From contig NZ_FMHT01000003.1 of the NCBI RefSeq assembly GCF_900091585.1, forward strand, positions 3,153,501-3,217,500: a stretch of DNA of 64,000 nucleotides, read 5' to 3'. Under the pieces are notes generated by a model, which saw nothing but the letters and a program-made list of their open reading frames with translations, ran no database searches and had not been told where the DNA came from. Source of the DNA: Micromonospora nigra (GTDB lineage Bacteria; Actinomycetota; Actinomycetes; Mycobacteriales; Micromonosporaceae). This document shows, piece by piece, positions 1 to 8,394 of the stretch. How positions within the stretch are numbered: position 1 is the stretch's first letter; each line of letters starts with the position of its first letter. The position numbers and the translations under genes are program-made.

Positions 1-951
1 GTGGAGACGGTCGGCGGCTCGCTGACCGTCAAGGTGGAGAACAACACCGAGTCCGGGGAGGGCATCTACAGCGAGCCGGTCGACGAGCCGTTGCAGAGCC
101 TCGCCGACGCCGACGTGCACTGGGCCCGCGTCGGCCCGCTGATCCTGATCCGGCTGCGGCCGTACAAGGAGGAGGCCTGGCGGCACCTCGTCTTCAACGC
201 GCTCACCCGGGAGGTCGTACGGCTCGACGGGATCGGGGCGGCCTGCCAGCGGCTCCCCGACGACCACGGCATCATCTTCCCCGGCGGCTACCACCTGGCC
301 ACCGGCGTCACCCGCACCTTCGACACCGAGGTCGCCGACCTGGAGTTCGAGCGGGTGGTCCGGTCGCCGAACGGGGAGGACGTGCTGTACGTCTTCCACG
401 CCCGCGCCGAGGGTCGGTCGTTGCTGCTGCCGTACAACGCGATCCGCAAGGAGGTGGCCGCGCCGATCCCGTGCCACGGCTTCTCCCTGTTCGACGACGG
501 CACACTCGTCGTGTTCCGGGCGACGTCGGAGGAGCCCACCCGGGTCCACCCGATGCAGATCTGGCGTACGCCGTTCGTGTCCGACGCGTACGCGGCGGCG
601 CAGCCGGCCGGCACCGGCCCGCTGGAGCGGGTGGGCAACGCCGACCTGGTACGCGGCATCTCGGACTGTCTCTCGGTCGTCCGCACGGTCGACGGCACCA
701 CGCCGACGACCGGCGTCTACGAGGCGTTGATCGCCGCCTGTGCCCGCATCGGCGACCACCACCACTGGCTGGGCGAGGCGGAACTGGGTGACCTGCTGGC
801 ACCGGTGTCGGAGCTGCGCCGCACGGCCACCGCCGTGCTCGACGAGTACGAGAAGGTGCGCACCCTCACCGAGCAGGCGCGAGCCGCGGTCGACGAGAGC
901 GACGAGCGGATCGCGTCCCTGGCCCGCCGGGCCCGGGGGAGGCGCCGCTGA
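1..951 (+). CDS. DNA repair ATPase (DUF3686 type), N-terminal fragment, cut at the window edge and ended by a frameshift
   Basis: The gene starts upstream of the window; its first codons here (ETVGGSLTVKVENNT) lie inside the family sequence as I remember it. The 316 residues include the conserved beta-rich stretches GIIFPGGYHLATG, FERVVRSPNGEDVLYVFHARAEGRSLLL and GTGPLERVGNADLVRGISDCLSV, followed by a helical, probably coiled-coil segment. The frame stops at TGA 949-951 after ARRARGRRR. Family members are usually single chains of about 1600-1700 residues, and the next frame carries the rest, so this is one gene read as two pieces. The role is known only by annotation; the ATPase core is in the second piece. 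Confidence 0.8.
   Translation: METVGGSLTVKVENNTESGEGIYSEPVDEPLQSLADADVHWARVGPLILIRLRPYKEEAWRHLVFNALTREVVRLDGIGAACQRLPDDHGIIFPGGYHLATGVTRTFDTEVADLEFERVVRSPNGEDVLYVFHARAEGRSLLLPYNAIRKEVAAPIPCHGFSLFDDGTLVVFRATSEEPTRVHPMQIWRTPFVSDAYAAAQPAGTGPLERVGNADLVRGISDCLSVVRTVDGTTPTTGVYEALIAACARIGDHHHWLGEAELGDLLAPVSELRRTATAVLDEYEKVRTLTEQARAAVDESDERIASLARRARGRRR
935..951 (+). other. Probable single-base frameshift joining the two parts of the DNA repair ATPase gene
   Basis: A run of five G lies at 935-939. With six G the reading would pass from ARG into EAPLSADDWVAQLAGLRQARG, the continuation expected for this family, instead of ending at TGA 949-951. The downstream frame is open well before its first possible start (GTG 966). 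A real mutation and a base-calling slip in a G run look the same from the sequence alone. Confidence 0.75.
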
Positions 952-965
952 GCGCCGACGACTGG

Positions 966-3900
966 GTGGCGCAGCTCGCCGGGCTGCGTCAGGCGCGCGG
1001 CCACCTGGAGACCCTGCGGGAGCTGCGGTACGTCGACCACGGCCGGATCGACGAGCTGGCCGCGAAGCTGGACGGGGAGCTGGCGGCGGCGGGCCGGCGG
1101 GCGGTGGGGTTCCTGGGCCGCGACGACGCGTTCGACGGCTACCGGCAGCAGGTGGACCGGCTCGCCGAGCAGGCCGCCGCGATCGGCACGGTGGCCGAGG
1201 CGGCCCCCGTCCGCGATGAGCTGGCCGGCCGGGCGGAGGGCCTGCAGACCATCACCGACGTGGTGGGCGGGTTGGACATCGCCGACGCGACGGTACGCAC
1301 GGGCATCCTGGGCCGGGTCGGCGAGGTGCTCGGCGCGGTCAACCGGGCGCGGGCCGTGCTGGACAACCGTCGCCGGGAGCTGTTCGCGGCGGAGGGACGG
1401 GCCGGCTTCGCCGCCGAGTTCGCCCTGCTGGGCCAGGCGGTGACGGGGGCGCTGGCGGCGGCGGACACCGCCGAGCGCTGCGACGAACAGCTCGGCCGGC
1501 TGCTGCTGCGGGTGGAGGACCTGGAATCCCGGTTCGGGGAGTTCGACGACTTCCTCGCCGAGCTGAGCACCCGGCGTACCGACATCTACGAGGCGTTCTC
1601 GTCGCGCAAGCAGGCGCTGCTGGACGAGCGGGCCCGCCGGGCCGACCGGCTGGTGTCGTCGGCCGAGCGGATCCTGGCCAGCGTGCAGCGACGGGCCGGC
1701 ACCCTCGGCTCCCTCGACGAGATCAACACATACTTCGCGGCCGATCCGATGGTGGGCCGGCTCCGGTCGGTCGTCGCGGAGCTGCGTACCCTCGGCGACC
1801 CGGTGCGGGCCGAGGAACTGGACGGCCGGGTCCGCGCCGCCCGCCAGGAGGCCGGGCGCGGCCTGCGCGACCGCCTCGACCTGTACGCCGACGGCGGCGA
1901 GACGATCCGGTTGGGCCGGCACCGGTTCGCCGTCAACACCCAGCCGCTGGACGTGACGGTGGTGCCGCACGACGGGCTGCTGTCGTTCGCGGTGACCGGC
2001 ACCGACTACCGTGCCCCGATCCGCGACGAGCGGTTCCAGGGCACCCGCCGGTTCGCAGACCGACACCTCGTCTCCGAGTCGCCGCAGGTGTACCGGGCCG
2101 AACACTTGGCCACCTCGATCCTGGCCGCCGCCGAGGCCGGCCGGGACGGGCTCACCCTGGACGCCCTGCACGCCGCCGCGGTGGACGCCGACGGGCTGCG
2201 CGAGCTGGTCCGCCGGGTCGCCGAGACGCGCTACGACGAGGGGTACGAGCGGGGCGTGCACGACCACGACGCCGCCGCGATCCTGGGTACGCTGCTGCGC
2301 CTGCACGCCGGTGCGGACCTGCTGCGCTACCCGCCGGACGCGCGGGCCGCCGCTCAGCTGTGGTGGCGGTACGGCACCGACGAGCCGGCCAGGACGGGCT
2401 GGACGGCACGGGCCGCCTCGCTGGCGCGGGCCCGGGAGCGCTTCGGCCGCCCGGCTCCGGCGCGTACCCCCGGGGAGCCGGGCGGCGACGCGACGCCGGC
2501 GGCCGGCGACGGGCCCGGCGGGGACGCGATCGACCGGCTCTGCGCGGAGCTGGCCGGCGCGGTCGGCGGTTTCCTGCGGGACGCCGGCCTGCCGGGGCCG
2601 GCCGACTCGGCCGGTGAGTACCTGTTCGAGGAGCTGTCCCGCGCGCCCGTCCGGTTCGTCACCGGGGCCGGGGCGCGGGCTCTGCTGGACCGCTTCCGCC
2701 GGGCCCTCGGCGGCGCGCAGTCCCGGTCGGCGCGGGAGTTCGACGACGACCTGCGGGCCCTCGACGGCGACCTGACCAGCCGGTACCAGGTGGTGGAGGC
2801 GTGGCTGACCGCGTTCCTGGCCACCGACGACGCCGGCCTGTCCGGGTACGACCTGCCGGAGGCGGTGGCGGTCGAGCTGTGCGGGTCGGAACCGCCCCGG
2901 GTGGAGTCGACCGCGACGATGACGGGGACCGTCGGCGACCTGCTGGGCGCGCACCCCCGAATCGACGGGTCGGCGCTGACCCTGCGGCTGGACGAGACGC
3001 TGGCCCGCACCCGGCGCTTCCGCACGGTGTGGGTGCCCGCCTACCGCGACTTCCAGCGGCGGCGCAACGCCCTGGTGGACGCCGAACGGGAGCGGCTGCG
3101 GCTCGACGAGTACCGCCCGAAGGTGATGAGCGCCTTCGTCCGCAACCGGCTGCTCGACGAGGTGTACCTGCCGCTGATCGGCGACAACCTGGCCCGGCAG
3201 CTCGGCGCGACCGGCGACGGCAAGCGGGTCGACCAGTCCGGCCTGCTGCTGCTGATCTCGCCGCCCGGCTACGGCAAGACCACCCTGATGGAGTACGTGG
3301 CCAGCCGGCTCGGCCTGGTGTTCGTGAAGGTGAACGGGCCGGCCCTGGGCAGCGGGGTGACTTCGCTGGATCCGGCGGAGGCGCCCGACGCCACGGCCCG
3401 GCAGGAGGTCGAGAAGATCTCCTTCGCGTTGGAGCTGGGCAGCAACGTGCTGCTCTACCTCGACGACATCCAGCACACCAACCCGGAGCTGTTGCAGAAG
3501 TTCATCTCGCTGTGCGACGGGCAGCGGCGCATGGAGGGCGTGTGGGAGGGCCGCACCCGCACGTACGACCTGCGGGGCAAGCGGTTCGCGGTGTGCATGG
3601 CCGGCAACCCGTACACCGAGTCGGGGCAGCGGTTCCGCATCCCCGACATGCTCGCCAACCGGGCCGACGTGTGGAACCTCGGCGACGTGCTGTCCGGGCG
3701 GGAGGAGGTGTTCGCGCTGAGCTACCTGGAGAACGCGCTCACCGCGAACCCCGTGCTGGCCCCGCTCGCGGGGCGGGACCGGGCCGATGTGGAGCTGCTG
3801 GTGCGGATGGCCCGCGGCGACGACTCCGTACGGGCCGACCAGCTGTCGCACCCGTACTCGCCGGTGGAGCTGGAACAGATCGTCGCGGTGCTGCGCAAGC

Positions 3901-4340
3901 TGCTGCGGGTGCAGGAGGTGGTGCTGGCCAACAACCAGGCGTACATCGCCTCGGCGGCGCAGTCCGACGACGCGCGTACCGAACCGCCGTTCCAGCTCCA
4001 GGGGTCGTACCGGAACATGAACAAGCTGGCCGAGCGGGTCGTCCCGGTGCTCACCGACGACGAGTTGGAAGCGGTGATCGACGACCACTACCTGGGGGAG
4101 GCGCAGACCCTGGCGGCGGGCGCGGAGGCGAACCTGCTGAAGCTCGCCGAGCTGCGCGGCCGGCTCACCCCCGACCAGGCCCGCCGCTGGGCCGAGGTGA
4201 AGGCGGCCTTCCAGCGCACGCGGGCGCTGGGCGGGGCGTCCGACGACCCGGTGGACCGCGCGGTGGGCGCGCTGGGGCTGCTGGCCGACCGGGTCGGCGG
4301 GGTGGAGGCCGCCATCGGCCGCGCCGTCGGTCAGCCGTAG
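966..4340 (+). CDS. DNA repair ATPase (DUF3686 type), C-terminal part with the AAA-type ATPase domain
   Basis: This 1124-residue frame continues the preceding fragment. Its first half is helical and coiled-coil-like (RARAVLDNRRRELFAAEGRAGFAAEFALLGQAVTGAL), then a middle domain, then a P-loop ATPase. Walker A is PPGYGKTT at about residues 766-773, and a Walker B-like strand NVLLYLDDIQ lies at about 827. A C-terminal lid region follows (LANRADVWNLGDVLSGREEVF). GTG 966 is the first formal start but has no convincing ribosome binding site, and the coding signal continues upstream of it, which supports the frameshift reading. The 3' end overlaps the convergent acyl-CoA synthetase gene by 10 bases. 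If the frameshift is real, the ATPase may be lost or made as a separate chain. Confidence 0.8.
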   Translation: MAQLAGLRQARGHLETLRELRYVDHGRIDELAAKLDGELAAAGRRAVGFLGRDDAFDGYRQQVDRLAEQAAAIGTVAEAAPVRDELAGRAEGLQTITDVVGGLDIADATVRTGILGRVGEVLGAVNRARAVLDNRRRELFAAEGRAGFAAEFALLGQAVTGALAAADTAERCDEQLGRLLLRVEDLESRFGEFDDFLAELSTRRTDIYEAFSSRKQALLDERARRADRLVSSAERILASVQRRAGTLGSLDEINTYFAADPMVGRLRSVVAELRTLGDPVRAEELDGRVRAARQEAGRGLRDRLDLYADGGETIRLGRHRFAVNTQPLDVTVVPHDGLLSFAVTGTDYRAPIRDERFQGTRRFADRHLVSESPQVYRAEHLATSILAAAEAGRDGLTLDALHAAAVDADGLRELVRRVAETRYDEGYERGVHDHDAAAILGTLLRLHAGADLLRYPPDARAAAQLWWRYGTDEPARTGWTARAASLARARERFGRPAPARTPGEPGGDATPAAGDGPGGDAIDRLCAELAGAVGGFLRDAGLPGPADSAGEYLFEELSRAPVRFVTGAGARALLDRFRRALGGAQSRSAREFDDDLRALDGDLTSRYQVVEAWLTAFLATDDAGLSGYDLPEAVAVELCGSEPPRVESTATMTGTVGDLLGAHPRIDGSALTLRLDETLARTRRFRTVWVPAYRDFQRRRNALVDAERERLRLDEYRPKVMSAFVRNRLLDEVYLPLIGDNLARQLGATGDGKRVDQSGLLLLISPPGYGKTTLMEYVASRLGLVFVKVNGPALGSGVTSLDPAEAPDATARQEVEKISFALELGSNVLLYLDDIQHTNPELLQKFISLCDGQRRMEGVWEGRTRTYDLRGKRFAVCMAGNPYTESGQRFRIPDMLANRADVWNLGDVLSGREEVFALSYLENALTANPVLAPLAGRDRADVELLVRMARGDDSVRADQLSHPYSPVELEQIVAVLRKLLRVQEVVLANNQAYIASAAQSDDARTEPPFQLQGSYRNMNKLAERVVPVLTDDELEAVIDDHYLGEAQTLAAGAEANLLKLAELRGRLTPDQARRWAEVKAAFQRTRALGGASDDPVDRAVGALGLLADRVGGVEAAIGRAVGQP

Positions 4341-5893
4341 TAGCGGCGCAACTCGCGGGCCAGGACCTTGCCGGTGGCGTTGCGCGGCAGGTACTTCACG
4401 AACACGACGTCGCGGGGCACGGAGAAGCGGGCGAGGTAGTGGCGGACGTACTCGCGGACCGCGTCCGGATCGAGCGTCTCACCCGGGTGCAGCGCTAGGA
4501 AGGCGGCAAGCCGCTGGCCGTACTGCTCGTCGGGCACCCCGATGACGGCGGCCTCGCGTACCTGGGGGAGCTGGGCGAGGAGCTGTTCCACCTCGGACGG
4601 GAAGACGTTCTCTCCGCCGGAGACGATCATGTCGTCGGCACGGCCGTCGACGAACAGCAGCCCGTCGGCGTTGACCCGTCCCAGGTCGCCGGTGTCGAGC
4701 AGGCCGTCGTGGCGTTCCCGATCGATCCCGGAGGTGTAACCCTCGAAGAGCATCTCGTTGCCAACGAGGATCCGTCCGACCCGGCCGGCGGGTACGGGCT
4801 GGCCGGCGTCATCGAGGATGGCCAGCCGGGTGCCGTGCGGCGGGCGGCCGGCGGTGGTGGGTGCCTGCCGCAGGTCGGCGGGGCAGGCGATCGAGGCCCA
4901 GGAGACCTCCGTGGAGCCGTACAGGTTGTAGAGGACGTCGCCGTACGCGTTCATGAAGGCCGGCGCGAGGCCGCCGGGCAGCGCCGAGCCGCTGACCGCG
5001 ACGACCTTCAGCGCCGGCCGGGGCTGCGGCGGCGGCACCTCCATCAGCCGTTGCACCATCACGGGTACGGCGAACAGCGCGTTGCAGCGGTGCTCGACCA
5101 GGGCGGCCAGCGTGGCGGCCGGGTCGAAGCGCCGGTGCAGCACGATGGTGGCGCGCAGGGCGAAACAGACCTGGAGCGCGGCGTAGCCCCAGGTGTGGAA
5201 GAGGGGCGCGGCGATCATCACCCGGTCCCGCACGTGCAGGGGGATCCGGTCGATGATGGACACCAGGGGACCGAAGCCGTTGGGGGTGGGCCGGCGGGCC
5301 CCCTTCGGTGCCCCGGTGGTGCCGGAGGTGAGCACGATGATCCGGCCGTCCCGGCCGGGCGGTCGCAGGTCGCCGGGCAGGGCGTTGGCCAGCAGCTCCT
5401 CCCGGGCCCGCTCGTCGAGGCGGGGTAGGGCACCCGCCAGCCCGAGGGCCATCTCGGCGAACTCGTCGTCGTGCACCAGCACCCGCAGTGCCTGCTCCTC
5501 GGCCACGGCGGCCAGTTGGGCGGGGGACAGCCCGGTGTTGACCAGCACCGCGTCCGCGCCGAGCAGGGTGGCGGCGACGATCGTCTCGATCAGCCCGGAG
5601 TGGTTGCGGCACAGCATCCCGATCCGGTTGCCGGCCTGTACGCCGTACGCGGTGCGCAGCGCGCGGGCCAACCCTTCGGCCCGCCTGAGCAGCGTGCCGT
5701 ACGTCAGCTCGGTGCCGTGCTCGTCGACGACAGCAGTCCGGTCCGGGTCGCGGGCGGCGGCCTGGCGCAGCTCACCGGCGAGACTCCAACCCCAGGTGCG
5801 CAGCGCGGCGAGCTGGGAGGCGACCCGGATGGGACGGCCGGGGGCGAGCAGCCCACGGCGGGTCAGCGTGGCGACGACGAACGGCAGGTCCAT
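4331..5893 (-). CDS. AMP-forming acyl-CoA synthetase/ligase
   Basis: The 520-residue protein activates a carboxylic acid to acyl-AMP and then acyl-CoA. Visible ANL-superfamily motifs are the phosphate loop TSGTTGAPKG (about 189-198), LYGSTEVSW, the hinge-region DTGDLG and the C-terminal catalytic-lysine motif NATGKVL. I place the start at ATG 5893, preceded by an AGGAGG Shine-Dalgarno; longer in-frame readings lack one. It is the third gene after an SCP2 protein and an acyl-CoA dehydrogenase on the same strand, 70 bases after the dehydrogenase, so a fatty-acid or related acyl substrate is likely. The exact substrate cannot be read from sequence. Confidence 0.9.
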   Translation of the reverse strand: MDLPFVVATLTRRGLLAPGRPIRVASQLAALRTWGWSLAGELRQAAARDPDRTAVVDEHGTELTYGTLLRRAEGLARALRTAYGVQAGNRIGMLCRNHSGLIETIVAATLLGADAVLVNTGLSPAQLAAVAEEQALRVLVHDDEFAEMALGLAGALPRLDERAREELLANALPGDLRPPGRDGRIIVLTSGTTGAPKGARRPTPNGFGPLVSIIDRIPLHVRDRVMIAAPLFHTWGYAALQVCFALRATIVLHRRFDPAATLAALVEHRCNALFAVPVMVQRLMEVPPPQPRPALKVVAVSGSALPGGLAPAFMNAYGDVLYNLYGSTEVSWASIACPADLRQAPTTAGRPPHGTRLAILDDAGQPVPAGRVGRILVGNEMLFEGYTSGIDRERHDGLLDTGDLGRVNADGLLFVDGRADDMIVSGGENVFPSEVEQLLAQLPQVREAAVIGVPDEQYGQRLAAFLALHPGETLDPDAVREYVRHYLARFSVPRDVVFVKYLPRNATGKVLARELRRYYG

Positions 5894-5963
5894 GCCGCAA
5901 GGGCCTCCTTCTGCCGGGGTGAGGGCCCCGACCTGTGCCGGCCACGTTCCGTGGTGGCCGAGG

Positions 5964-7178
5964 TCAGCGGATCTGCATCCCGGAGATCGCCCGGGAGATG
6001 ACCAGCCGCTGGATCTCGGAGGTGCCCTCGAAGATGGTGTAGATCTTCGCGTCCCGGTACCAACGCTCGACCGGGTGGTCGCGCAGGAAGCCCGCCCCGC
6101 CGAGCAGTTGCACCGCCTTCCCGGTGACCGAGACGGCCACCTCACCGGCCTTCAGCTTCGACATCGACCCTTCGCCCGCCGTGAACGGCCGGTTGTTGCG
6201 GCCCATCCAGGAGGCCCGCCAGACCAGCAGCCGGGCGGCGTCGATCTCGGTTCGCATGTCGGCGAGGGCGAACGCGACGGCCTGGTTCTCGATGATGGGC
6301 CGTCCGAACTGGACGCGACTCTTCGCGTAGTCGAGCGCGTACTCGTAGGCGGCCCGGGCCACGCCGAGCGCCTGGGCGCCGACGGTGGGGCGGGACAGCT
6401 CGAAGGTACGCATCGCGGCCTGGCCGGAGGCGCGTTGCCCGGAGCGGGCCCGGTCGAGCCGTTCCCGCAGGGCGTCCCGGCCGCCGAGCAGGCAGTGGCC
6501 GGGCACGCGGACGTCGTCGAGGAAGACGTCGGCGGTGTGCGAGGCGCGCAGGCCGAGCTTGCGCAGCTTTCGGGTGGCGGTCAGGCCGGCGGTTCCCGGC
6601 GGCACGACGAAGGCCGCCTGCCCCCGCGAGCCGAGGTCGGGCTCGACCGAGGCGGTGACGACGTGCACGCCGGCGATCCCGCCGTTGGTGGCGTACGCCT
6701 TCTGGCCGCTCAGCACCCACTCGTCGGTGGCCTCGTCGTAGACGGCGCGGGTGCGCATGGCCCCGACGTCGGAACCGGCCTCGGGTTCGCTGGTGCAGAA
6801 CGCGGCGACGGCCGGTTCGTCGACCGTGCCGAAGCACTGGGGCACCCACTCGACGAGCTGGTCGGGGGTGCCGGCGCCGTAGATGGCGGCCACCGCGAGG
6901 GAGGTGCCGAAGATCGACAGGCCGATGCCTGCGTCACCCCAGAAGAGTTCCTCGCTGGCGATCGGCAGGGACAGGCCGGTGGGGTCGGCCCAGCAGGTGG
7001 CGAGGAACTCGAAGCCGTACAGGCCGACCTTCGCCGCCTCCTGGACGATCGGCCAGGGGGTCTCCTCCCGGGCGTCCCACTCGGCCGCGGCCGGGCGCAC
7101 GACGTCGGCGGCGAAGCCGTGCACCCAGTCGCGCAGATCCCGCTGTTCCTCGTTCAGGTCGAGCGAGAACTCAGCCAC
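5964..7178 (-). CDS. Acyl-CoA dehydrogenase
   Basis: A 404-residue FAD-dependent acyl-CoA dehydrogenase that would make the trans-2-enoyl-CoA in beta-oxidation. It shows the family blocks FCTSEPEAGSDVGAMRTRA and WVLSGQKAYATNGG. At the C terminus YTIFEGTSEIQRL places the usual catalytic base region at Glu384. Start GTG 7178 lies one base after the SCP2 stop codon, so the two are probably translated together. Length is normal for the family. The operon also encodes the ligase that would supply its substrate. Confidence 0.92.
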   Translation of the reverse strand: MAEFSLDLNEEQRDLRDWVHGFAADVVRPAAAEWDAREETPWPIVQEAAKVGLYGFEFLATCWADPTGLSLPIASEELFWGDAGIGLSIFGTSLAVAAIYGAGTPDQLVEWVPQCFGTVDEPAVAAFCTSEPEAGSDVGAMRTRAVYDEATDEWVLSGQKAYATNGGIAGVHVVTASVEPDLGSRGQAAFVVPPGTAGLTATRKLRKLGLRASHTADVFLDDVRVPGHCLLGGRDALRERLDRARSGQRASGQAAMRTFELSRPTVGAQALGVARAAYEYALDYAKSRVQFGRPIIENQAVAFALADMRTEIDAARLLVWRASWMGRNNRPFTAGEGSMSKLKAGEVAVSVTGKAVQLLGGAGFLRDHPVERWYRDAKIYTIFEGTSEIQRLVISRAISGMQIR

Positions 7179-7179
7179 G

Positions 7180-7632
7180 TCAGGCCTTGGGGATGTCGAA
7201 AAGGTTGGCGATGTTGGCGGCCAGGCCCAGGTCGCCCTTGGCCTTCAGCTTGCCGGTCATGAACATCATCACGGGGTTGGCGCCACCGGAGACGATCTTC
7301 AGGAACTCCACCGGGCCCATGGTGAGGCTCAGCTTGGGGTCGTGCTGCGGGGTCTCGTTGACGGTGCAGGTGCCGTCGGCGATGACCACCTCGTAGGTGT
7401 CGGTGCCACCGTCGGGGCGGCCGGTGATGTTCCAGTGGATCACCGCGTTGGTGGAGCCGGCCCGGTCGGCGCGGAACAGCTGCGGCATCCGGCCGAAGAC
7501 CTCGCTGAGGATCTTGCCGCGCAGGTCGCCGGACATCACCTCGGCGATCTTGTCGTCGGGGGTGGACTTGACCAGCTGGGCGAACTCCTTCGGGCCGACG
7601 TTGGCGAAGTTGGCCGGGTCGAAGTCAGTCAT
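7180..7632 (-). CDS. SCP2 sterol-binding domain protein
   Basis: A 150-residue single-domain SCP2-like protein (typical core AVIHWNITGRPDGGTDTYEVVIADGTCTV and LTMGPVEFLKIVSGGANPVMMFMTGKLKAKGD). Such proteins bind acyl or sterol ligands in a hydrophobic tunnel and probably present them to enzymes. It leads the acyl-CoA dehydrogenase/ligase operon. ATG 7632 has a GGAAGG site about seven bases upstream. The promoter region is shared with the divergent TetR gene and contains a large palindrome. Confidence 0.9.
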   Translation of the reverse strand: MTDFDPANFANVGPKEFAQLVKSTPDDKIAEVMSGDLRGKILSEVFGRMPQLFRADRAGSTNAVIHWNITGRPDGGTDTYEVVIADGTCTVNETPQHDPKLSLTMGPVEFLKIVSGGANPVMMFMTGKLKAKGDLGLAANIANLFDIPKA

Positions 7633-7655
7633 GTTGCACCTTCCGCGGGATTGGC

Positions 7656-7683
7656 TACTCGTGCGTAACCCTACGCACCAGTA
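7656..7683. promoter_or_regulatory. Palindromic operator in the SCP2/TetR divergent promoter
   Basis: The arms TACTcGTGCGTA and TACGCACcAGTA flank a 4-base ACCC centre. The inner 7-base arms (GTGCGTA/TACGCAC) and the outer 4-base arms (TACT/AGTA) are perfect complements. A TetR gene starts 15 bases away, so this is its likely autoregulatory site. Each half has the form TACTSGTGCGTA, related to the site at 14921. Confidence 0.65.
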
Positions 7684-7685
7684 GG

Positions 7686-7691
7686 TATGCT
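7686..7691 (+). promoter_or_regulatory. -10 box for the TetR gene, possible leaderless start
   Basis: TATGCT ends six bases before the GTG start at 7698, the distance expected if transcription begins at the start codon. No good -35 hexamer is seen; the palindrome occupies that region. Confidence 0.4.
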
Positions 7692-7697
7692 CGCAAG

Positions 7698-8336
7698 GTG
7701 TCCTCCGCCCCCTCGTTCAAGCGCCTCCCCCGCGCCGTACGCGAGCAGCAGATGCTCGACGCGGCGGTCCGGGTCTTCTCCCGCCGCGGGTACCACGCCG
7801 CGAGCATGGACGAGATCGCCGAGGACGCGGGCATCTCCAAGCCCATGGTCTACGCGTACCTGGGCCCCAAGGAGGAACTCTTCGTCGCCTGCCTGCATCG
7901 TGAGGGCACCCGGATGATGGAGGCCATCGCGGGGGCCGCTGCCCCGGGCCTGCCCGCCGACGAGCGGCTCTGGCGAGGGCTGCGCGCCTTCTTCGGCGTC
8001 GTCGGGGCACACCGGGACGGCTGGGCGGTGCTGTACCGGCAGGCCCGGGGCGAGCAGCCGTTCGCGGGGGAACTCGCCGGCATGCGCGCCCGCATCGTCG
8101 AGGTGGTCGCCGGCATGCTCGACCACGCCCTGCGCGCCGAGGGGCGCGAGGTGGGCGAGACGGAGCTGGAGGTCGTCGCGTACGCCCTGGTGGGCGCGAC
8201 CGAGTCGCTGGCCGACTGGCTCGCCGACCACCCCGAGGCCGACCCGGAGAAGACCGCGACCCGGATGATGAACGCGGCCTGGCTCGGTGCCGGCCAACTC
8301 CTCCACGGTGCCACCTGGCGCCCCACGACCCCCTGA
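7698..8336 (+). CDS. TetR-family transcriptional regulator
   Basis: A 212-residue TetR repressor. The N-terminal helix-turn-helix reads REQQMLDAAVRVFSRRGY, then MDEIAEDAGISKPMVYAYL. The C-terminal helical domain would bind the effector. It is divergent from an SCP2/acyl-CoA dehydrogenase/ligase operon with a palindrome in the shared promoter, so it probably represses that operon and itself, with an acyl-CoA as the natural effector to test. GTG 7698 is chosen because it gives the standard short N-terminal arm. Confidence 0.9.
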   Translation: MSSAPSFKRLPRAVREQQMLDAAVRVFSRRGYHAASMDEIAEDAGISKPMVYAYLGPKEELFVACLHREGTRMMEAIAGAAAPGLPADERLWRGLRAFFGVVGAHRDGWAVLYRQARGEQPFAGELAGMRARIVEVVAGMLDHALRAEGREVGETELEVVAYALVGATESLADWLADHPEADPEKTATRMMNAAWLGAGQLLHGATWRPTTP

Positions 8337-8394
8337 CGGTAGCTGCGACGGACCGGGTGGACCGTCACCTCCCGGCTCCGGGTCAGGGGTCGTG

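Noticed and set aside
717..4088. A 1123-codon open frame antisense to the DNA repair ATPase
   Set aside because: It is the mirror of a real gene in high-GC DNA: composition is His/Gln/Val/Arg-rich without any family motif, while the sense frame has Walker motifs.
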